Assembly: GCF_014648395.1 (NCBI RefSeq)
Contig: NZ_BMRA01000011.1
Location: 102,891-154,894, forward strand
Reading direction: 5' to 3'
Length of the DNA: 52,004 nt
DNA from: Micromonospora fulviviridis
GTDB taxonomy: Bacteria > Actinomycetota > Actinomycetes > Mycobacteriales > Micromonosporaceae
Both the position numbers and the translations under genes were made by a program. Below are positions 48,192 through 52,004 of the stretch, piece by piece. Each line of letters opens with the position of its first letter. The first letter of the stretch is position 1. The notes beneath the pieces are model-generated. The model saw only the letters and a list, made by a program, of their open reading frames with translations. It ran no database searches and was not told where the DNA came from.

Positions 48192-50341
48192 CCACCGAGC
48201 AGTCCGACGCGGCCGGCGGCCGGGCCGGCAGCGCCGCGCGGCCGGCCACCGGCGACACCCCGCCCGACGCGGCGCCTGACGCGGCGGGCGGCAGCGACAC
48301 GGCCGCCCGGTCCGGCGGGGACGGCGCGGGGGCGGACAAGGCCGGAACCAACGGCCGGGCCGACACCGGCGACAAGGCCAGGAGCGACGACAACGCCGGG
48401 ACCGGCAAGAGCGGGACCGGCAAGAGCGGAACCGACAGCGGCGCGGCCGACAGCAGCGCCGAGCCCGGCAAGGCCGAGATCGCCGAGGCCGGGACCGACG
48501 ACAAGGCCGGGACAGACGGCGGGGCGAAGGCCGACGGCGAGGCGAAGACCGGCGACAAGGACGGGGAGCAGCCGGGCGACCCCTGGACCGCGTTCGGTCC
48601 CGCCCCCGACCCGGTGCTCACCCGGCCCCGCCGGGCGGTCCGCGCGGTGGGCCGGTTCCTGGTGCACGAGTGGACCCTGGCCGCCGTCGCCTCGCTGGCG
48701 CTGGCCGTGCTGATGACCTGGCCCACGCTGCGCTACCCGCGCTACACCCTGCCGCAGGACTACTGGGACCCGAGCCTCCAGTCCTGGCAGATTGCCTGGT
48801 CCGGGCACATCCTGCTGACCGACCCGGGGCAGCTGTGGAGTTCGAACACGTTCTTCCCGGAGCCGTGGAGCTTCGCCTTCTCCGACACCCTGCTCGGGTA
48901 CGCCCCGGCCGGCATGATCGGGGCCGGCCCCGAGGACGCCCTGCTGCGCTACAACATCATGTTCGTGCTGGCCCACGCGCTCGCCACGTTCGGGGCGTAC
49001 GCGCTGGCGCGGCAGCTCGGCGCGGGCCGGATCGGCGGCGCGGTGGCCGGGGCCAGCTACGCGTACGCACCGTGGCTGCTGGCCCAGGCCGGGCACCTGC
49101 ACATCATCTCCAACGGCGGCATCCCGCTGGCGCTGGCCATGCTGGCCCGGGGTCACGGCTGGTCGCTGCGGCACGGCTACCGGCCGCGGCGCCGGCACGC
49201 CGGCTGGGCGTTCGCCGGCTGGCTGGTGGCGGCCTGGCAGCTCAGCCTCGGCTTCGGCATCGGGCTGCCGTTCGCGTACCTGCTGGCCGGTGTCGTGCTG
49301 GTCTCGGCGGTCGTCTGGTTCGTGCGGCGGCGTCGGGTGAAGCGCCCGTTCGGCCGGCGGCTGTTCCTGGCCGACCTGCTCGGCGGGCTGGTCTTCGCCA
49401 TGGTGGGCGCCGCGCTGGCCGTGCCGTACTTCAAGGTGGCGGAGCTGCACCCGAACGCGGCAAGGACGCTGGGCGAGATCCAGCTCTACTCGCCGCCGGC
49501 CAGCGGGTTCTTCACCGCCCCCGCCGAGTCGCGGATCTGGGGTGAGCTGCACGAGGGGGCCCGGGCCGTGCTGCCCTGGCACCCGGAGATGACCCTGCTG
49601 CCGGGCTTCGTGCTCTACGCGCTGGCCGCCGGCGGGCTGTTCTTCTCGGTCTGGCGGGTCCGCCACCGGCTCTTCCTGCTGGCCGGGGTGCTGGTCACCA
49701 TGGCGCTGGCCATGGGCACCCGGTTCCTCGACGGCCGGTTCACCTACGTGCCGCTCTTCGAGCACCTGCCGGGCTGGAACGGGCTGCGGACGCCGGGCCG
49801 GATGATGCTCTGGACCACCCTCCTGCTCGGCCTGCTCGCGGCCGGCGCGGTGACGGCGTTCTGCGCCCGGGTACGCGAGCTCGCCGCCGAGCGGGTCCCG
49901 CCGTGGCCGGGCCCGTGGCTGCGGCTGGCCACCCTGGTGCCGCTGCTGCTGGTCGTGGTGGAGGGGTTGAACGTCACCCCACACCCGGTGGCGCCGCGAC
50001 AGCCGGCGGTGATGCGCACCGTGGACGGCCCGATGCTGGTGCTGCCGAGCAGCCAGAACCTGGACCAGCCGGTGATGCTCTGGTCGACCGACCGGTTCCA
50101 GCGGATGGTCAACGGCGGCAGCGGCTTCACCCCGAACTCCCAGGCCCAGGTACGCGAGGCCACGGTCGGCTTCCCCGACTTCGGCAGCGTCGACTACCTG
50201 CGCCGGATGGGCGTGAAGAACGTGGTGGTGCTCCGCGACCGGCTGGGCGGCACCCCGTGGGAGGGGATGCTCGACCGGCCGGTCGACGGGCTGGGCGTGA
50301 CCCGGGAAGAGGTCGGCGACGCGGTGGTCTACCGCCTCTGA
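48188..50341 (+). CDS. Large polytopic membrane protein with low-complexity N-terminus (GT-C-like)
   Basis: A 717-residue protein. The first 130 residues are low-complexity Ala/Gly/Asp/Lys/Thr with short repeats (GTGKSGTGKSGTD, AGTDDKAGTDGG) and should be cytoplasmic and disordered. About ten to twelve hydrophobic segments follow. The first outside loop has YTLPQDYWDPSLQSWQIAW and a Trp/Asp pair reminiscent of GT-C glycosyltransferases. HLPGWNGLRTPGRMM is a loop seen in similar actinobacterial proteins. The C-terminal about 130 residues form a soluble outside domain (VDYLRRMGVKNVVVLRDRL). Its start overlaps the nfo stop. The donor and acceptor are unknown. Confidence 0.78.
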   Translation: MTTEQSDAAGGRAGSAARPATGDTPPDAAPDAAGGSDTAARSGGDGAGADKAGTNGRADTGDKARSDDNAGTGKSGTGKSGTDSGAADSSAEPGKAEIAEAGTDDKAGTDGGAKADGEAKTGDKDGEQPGDPWTAFGPAPDPVLTRPRRAVRAVGRFLVHEWTLAAVASLALAVLMTWPTLRYPRYTLPQDYWDPSLQSWQIAWSGHILLTDPGQLWSSNTFFPEPWSFAFSDTLLGYAPAGMIGAGPEDALLRYNIMFVLAHALATFGAYALARQLGAGRIGGAVAGASYAYAPWLLAQAGHLHIISNGGIPLALAMLARGHGWSLRHGYRPRRRHAGWAFAGWLVAAWQLSLGFGIGLPFAYLLAGVVLVSAVVWFVRRRRVKRPFGRRLFLADLLGGLVFAMVGAALAVPYFKVAELHPNAARTLGEIQLYSPPASGFFTAPAESRIWGELHEGARAVLPWHPEMTLLPGFVLYALAAGGLFFSVWRVRHRLFLLAGVLVTMALAMGTRFLDGRFTYVPLFEHLPGWNGLRTPGRMMLWTTLLLGLLAAGAVTAFCARVRELAAERVPPWPGPWLRLATLVPLLLVVVEGLNVTPHPVAPRQPAVMRTVDGPMLVLPSSQNLDQPVMLWSTDRFQRMVNGGSGFTPNSQAQVREATVGFPDFGSVDYLRRMGVKNVVVLRDRLGGTPWEGMLDRPVDGLGVTREEVGDAVVYRL

Positions 50342-50357
50342 CCGGGGTTCCGGTCAG
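50338..50357. terminator. Hairpin between two convergent membrane-protein genes
   Basis: 8-bp perfect stem (50338-50345 with 50350-50357) and a GGTT loop, overlapping both gene ends. Confidence 0.6.
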
Positions 50358-51940
50358 GCGGTGACGGGCTCGGCGGGACGGTCGACGGCGGCGGATCGGT
50401 GCCGCCAGCGCTGATACCAGGGCGCGTCCTCGGCGCCGTCGAGCACCCCGCCGTCCGGGTCGTCGGCGTAGGTGTCCCGCACCGCGTCCCGCTCGGGGCG
50501 CAGGATGTCCCGGATCACGAAGCCGCAGAGCACCGCCACGGTGATCAGGCGCAGGCTGGCGGCCAGCACGAAAACGCCCTCGGGGAAGACCGGCCGGGTG
50601 GTGGCCGCCCCGAGCAGCTCGCCGTAGAAGGCGGCGAAGTAGCAGACCTCGGCGACCTGCCAGGCCAGGAACGCGCCCCAGCGCGGCCGGGCGAGCACCG
50701 CGAGCGGGAGCAGCCAGAGCACGAACTGCTGGGACCAGACCTTGCTGAAGATCAGGAAGGCGGCGACCACCAGGAAGGCCAGTTGGGCGAGCCGGGGCCG
50801 GCGCGGGGCGAGCAGCGCCAGCGCGGCCACGCCGAGGCAGGCCAGGCCGAAGAGCAGGTACGACAGCCAGTTGAGGGCGGAGATGTGCGCGTTCAGCCAC
50901 TCGAAGGGCCCGAGGTCCCCGGGCGCGGAGGGGCTGACCCGGCCGTCGAGGTAGCGCCCGATGTACCAGAGCGTGCCCCAGTCGATCGGCCGGGTGGTGT
51001 TCAGGTCGAAGAACCTGCCCCAGCTCTCGGGGTAGGGGATCGCCACCGGCAGGTTCACCAGCACCACCGTCAGCGCGGCCGCGCCGACGGACACGCCGGC
51101 GTGCAGGATGCGGCCGGCGCGGATCGCGAGCACCAGGATCGGCCCGAGTATGAACAGTGGCCACATCTTCGCCGCGCCGCCGAGCCCGAGCAGCACCCCG
51201 GCCAGACCGGCCAGCAGGACACCGGCCAGGTCCAGTCGGGTACGCGCCCAGGCCAGCAGCCCGAACGCGGCCAGCCCGACGGCGAGCAGGTCCCAGTTGA
51301 CGGTGGCGGTGAGCACCAGGGCCGGTGAGAGCGCGAAGAGGGCCGCGTCCCACGGTCGCCGGCGCCGCAGGCTGAGGATCACCGCGACGGTGGCGACGGC
51401 GAGCGCGCTGAGCACCAGCGCGTTGAGGTTGTAGAACCACTGCCCCTGGTTGATGCCGGGGTTGTCCACGCCGAGGGCGTGCACCGGCAGGCCGAGCGCG
51501 CCCATGAAGTAGCCGGTCAGCACCGGGTACTCCACCGGGTGGTCGGCGTAGGGGACCTTGCCCTCGTTGAGCCCCTCGGCGTAGTAGAGGGCCAGCACGT
51601 CGGTGTAGCACATCCGGGTGTACTGGACGTTGTTCTGCCAGGCGCCGTCCTGGCAGGGCGACTTCTGCACCCAGTGCAGGGCCAGCGTCAGGCAGACCAG
51701 GGCCAGCACGATCCGCGCCGCGGTCCAGAACCGGCCCTCCCGGCCGGCGGGCCGGTCCAGGGCGACGGCGTGGTCACCCAGCGGGCCGCCGACCAGCTCG
51801 GCGGCGCCGCGGACGAAGCCGTCCGAGCGGGACGGGTGGTCCACGACGGCTCCCGGTCGTCGCGCGGCCGCGGGCGCCCCGAGCTGGAGTTGCCGGTCGG
51901 ACCCGTTCTCGTCGATGCCTGCCGTCGACTCGGTGCTCAT
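50354..51940 (-). CDS. GT87 (DUF2029) family membrane glycosyltransferase, third copy
   Basis: A 528-residue membrane protein with about ten to twelve hydrophobic segments. The loop after the first helix has CYTDVLALYYAEGLNEGKVPYADHP and VEYPVLTGYFMG, matching the acidic loop and YPP/YPVL motif of GT87 proteins. GLGGAAKMWPLFILGPILVL is the conserved K-x-x-P helix, and FSKVWSQQFVLWLLPLAVL is a later family segment. The N-terminal 70 and C-terminal 50 residues are hydrophilic. A gene of this type sits near rpsF in mycobacteria as well (from memory: Rv0051), so the position looks conserved. The sugar acceptor is unknown. CAGGAT lies 8 nt before the ATG. Confidence 0.85.
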   Translation of the reverse strand: MSTESTAGIDENGSDRQLQLGAPAAARRPGAVVDHPSRSDGFVRGAAELVGGPLGDHAVALDRPAGREGRFWTAARIVLALVCLTLALHWVQKSPCQDGAWQNNVQYTRMCYTDVLALYYAEGLNEGKVPYADHPVEYPVLTGYFMGALGLPVHALGVDNPGINQGQWFYNLNALVLSALAVATVAVILSLRRRRPWDAALFALSPALVLTATVNWDLLAVGLAAFGLLAWARTRLDLAGVLLAGLAGVLLGLGGAAKMWPLFILGPILVLAIRAGRILHAGVSVGAAALTVVLVNLPVAIPYPESWGRFFDLNTTRPIDWGTLWYIGRYLDGRVSPSAPGDLGPFEWLNAHISALNWLSYLLFGLACLGVAALALLAPRRPRLAQLAFLVVAAFLIFSKVWSQQFVLWLLPLAVLARPRWGAFLAWQVAEVCYFAAFYGELLGAATTRPVFPEGVFVLAASLRLITVAVLCGFVIRDILRPERDAVRDTYADDPDGGVLDGAEDAPWYQRWRHRSAAVDRPAEPVTA

Positions 51941-51948
51941 GGAGAGGC

Positions 51949-51954
51949 ATCCTG
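51949..51954 (-). promoter_or_regulatory. Possible -10 element of the third GT87 gene
   Basis: CAGGAT on the minus strand, 8 nt before the ATG at 51940. Confidence 0.35.
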
Positions 51955-52004
51955 CCGTACGCCGGGCCCCGCCGTCGCGCCTCGCGCGCAGAAATTCCGG
52001 TACG

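Overview
This window is very GC-rich chromosomal DNA that uses GTG and TTG starts freely. The gene content points to an actinomycete, most likely a member of the Micromonosporaceae: a proteasome activator of the PafE/Bpa type, an SSB with a Gly-rich tail, an LppU-like protein, DUF4192, an AfsR/SARP-type regulator, and the actinobacterial block rpsF-ssb-rpsR-rplI close to dnaB. No rRNA, tRNA, CRISPR array, insertion sequence or prophage gene was seen. It is mostly ordinary core chromosome with one AT-rich, decayed patch near 34.7-35.9 kb.

Layout. 0-6 kb: the 5' part of an arginine deiminase gene, NERD-like, PAS-like and ACT proteins, a lipoprotein, prephenate dehydratase, an AIM24 protein, a small zinc protease and OsmC. 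6-14 kb: a membrane protein, two tandem HAD phosphatases, PafE, an alpha/beta hydrolase, an orphan substrate-binding lipoprotein, a dimethylargininase divergent from an Lrp/AsnC regulator, and a quinone-reductase-like protein. 14-22 kb: a YbjN-like protein, DUF6457-mobA divergent from fdhD, DUF4192, a fructosamine-kinase-like protein, moaA-moaD and a membrane metallophosphoesterase. 22-30 kb: a PHP-UvrD fusion, a prepilin-peptidase-like protein, an EamA transporter, an LppU-like protein, an AAA ATPase with an operator-like dyad at its promoter, a GNAT enzyme and a DoxX-like protein. 30-36 kb: a GT87 protein, then moeA-moaE and moaC-mogA on the minus strand, with a frameshifted SARP remnant reading in frame into moaC. 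36-42 kb: a GGDEF-EAL protein, a second GT87 protein, a phosphoribosyltransferase, a zinc-ribbon protein and a mycothiol-dependent-type protein. 42-52 kb: dnaB, a repeat-bearing membrane protein, the rplI-rpsR-ssb-rpsF operon, endonuclease IV, a large membrane protein and a third GT87 protein.

How the genes work together. The clearest theme is molybdenum cofactor synthesis: moaA, moaC, moaD, moaE, mogA, moeA, mobA, a DUF6457 partner and fdhD lie within about 19 kb in three islands, without a molybdoenzyme in view. A second theme is arginine handling (arginine deiminase and dimethylargininase, 11 kb apart). A third is replication and translation around dnaB and the S6/SSB/S18/L9 operon, with DnaA-box-like sequences beside dnaB.

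The most pervasive regulatory signal is leaderless transcription: more than twenty genes have a TANNNT-like -10 element 5-8 nt before the start codon, so the mRNA probably begins at the start codon itself. The most unusual local signal is a pair of matching 22-bp CTAG-containing dyads at 27711-27732 and 27782-27803, the second overlapping the AAA-ATPase promoter. Function names come from motif reading by eye; no database search was possible.
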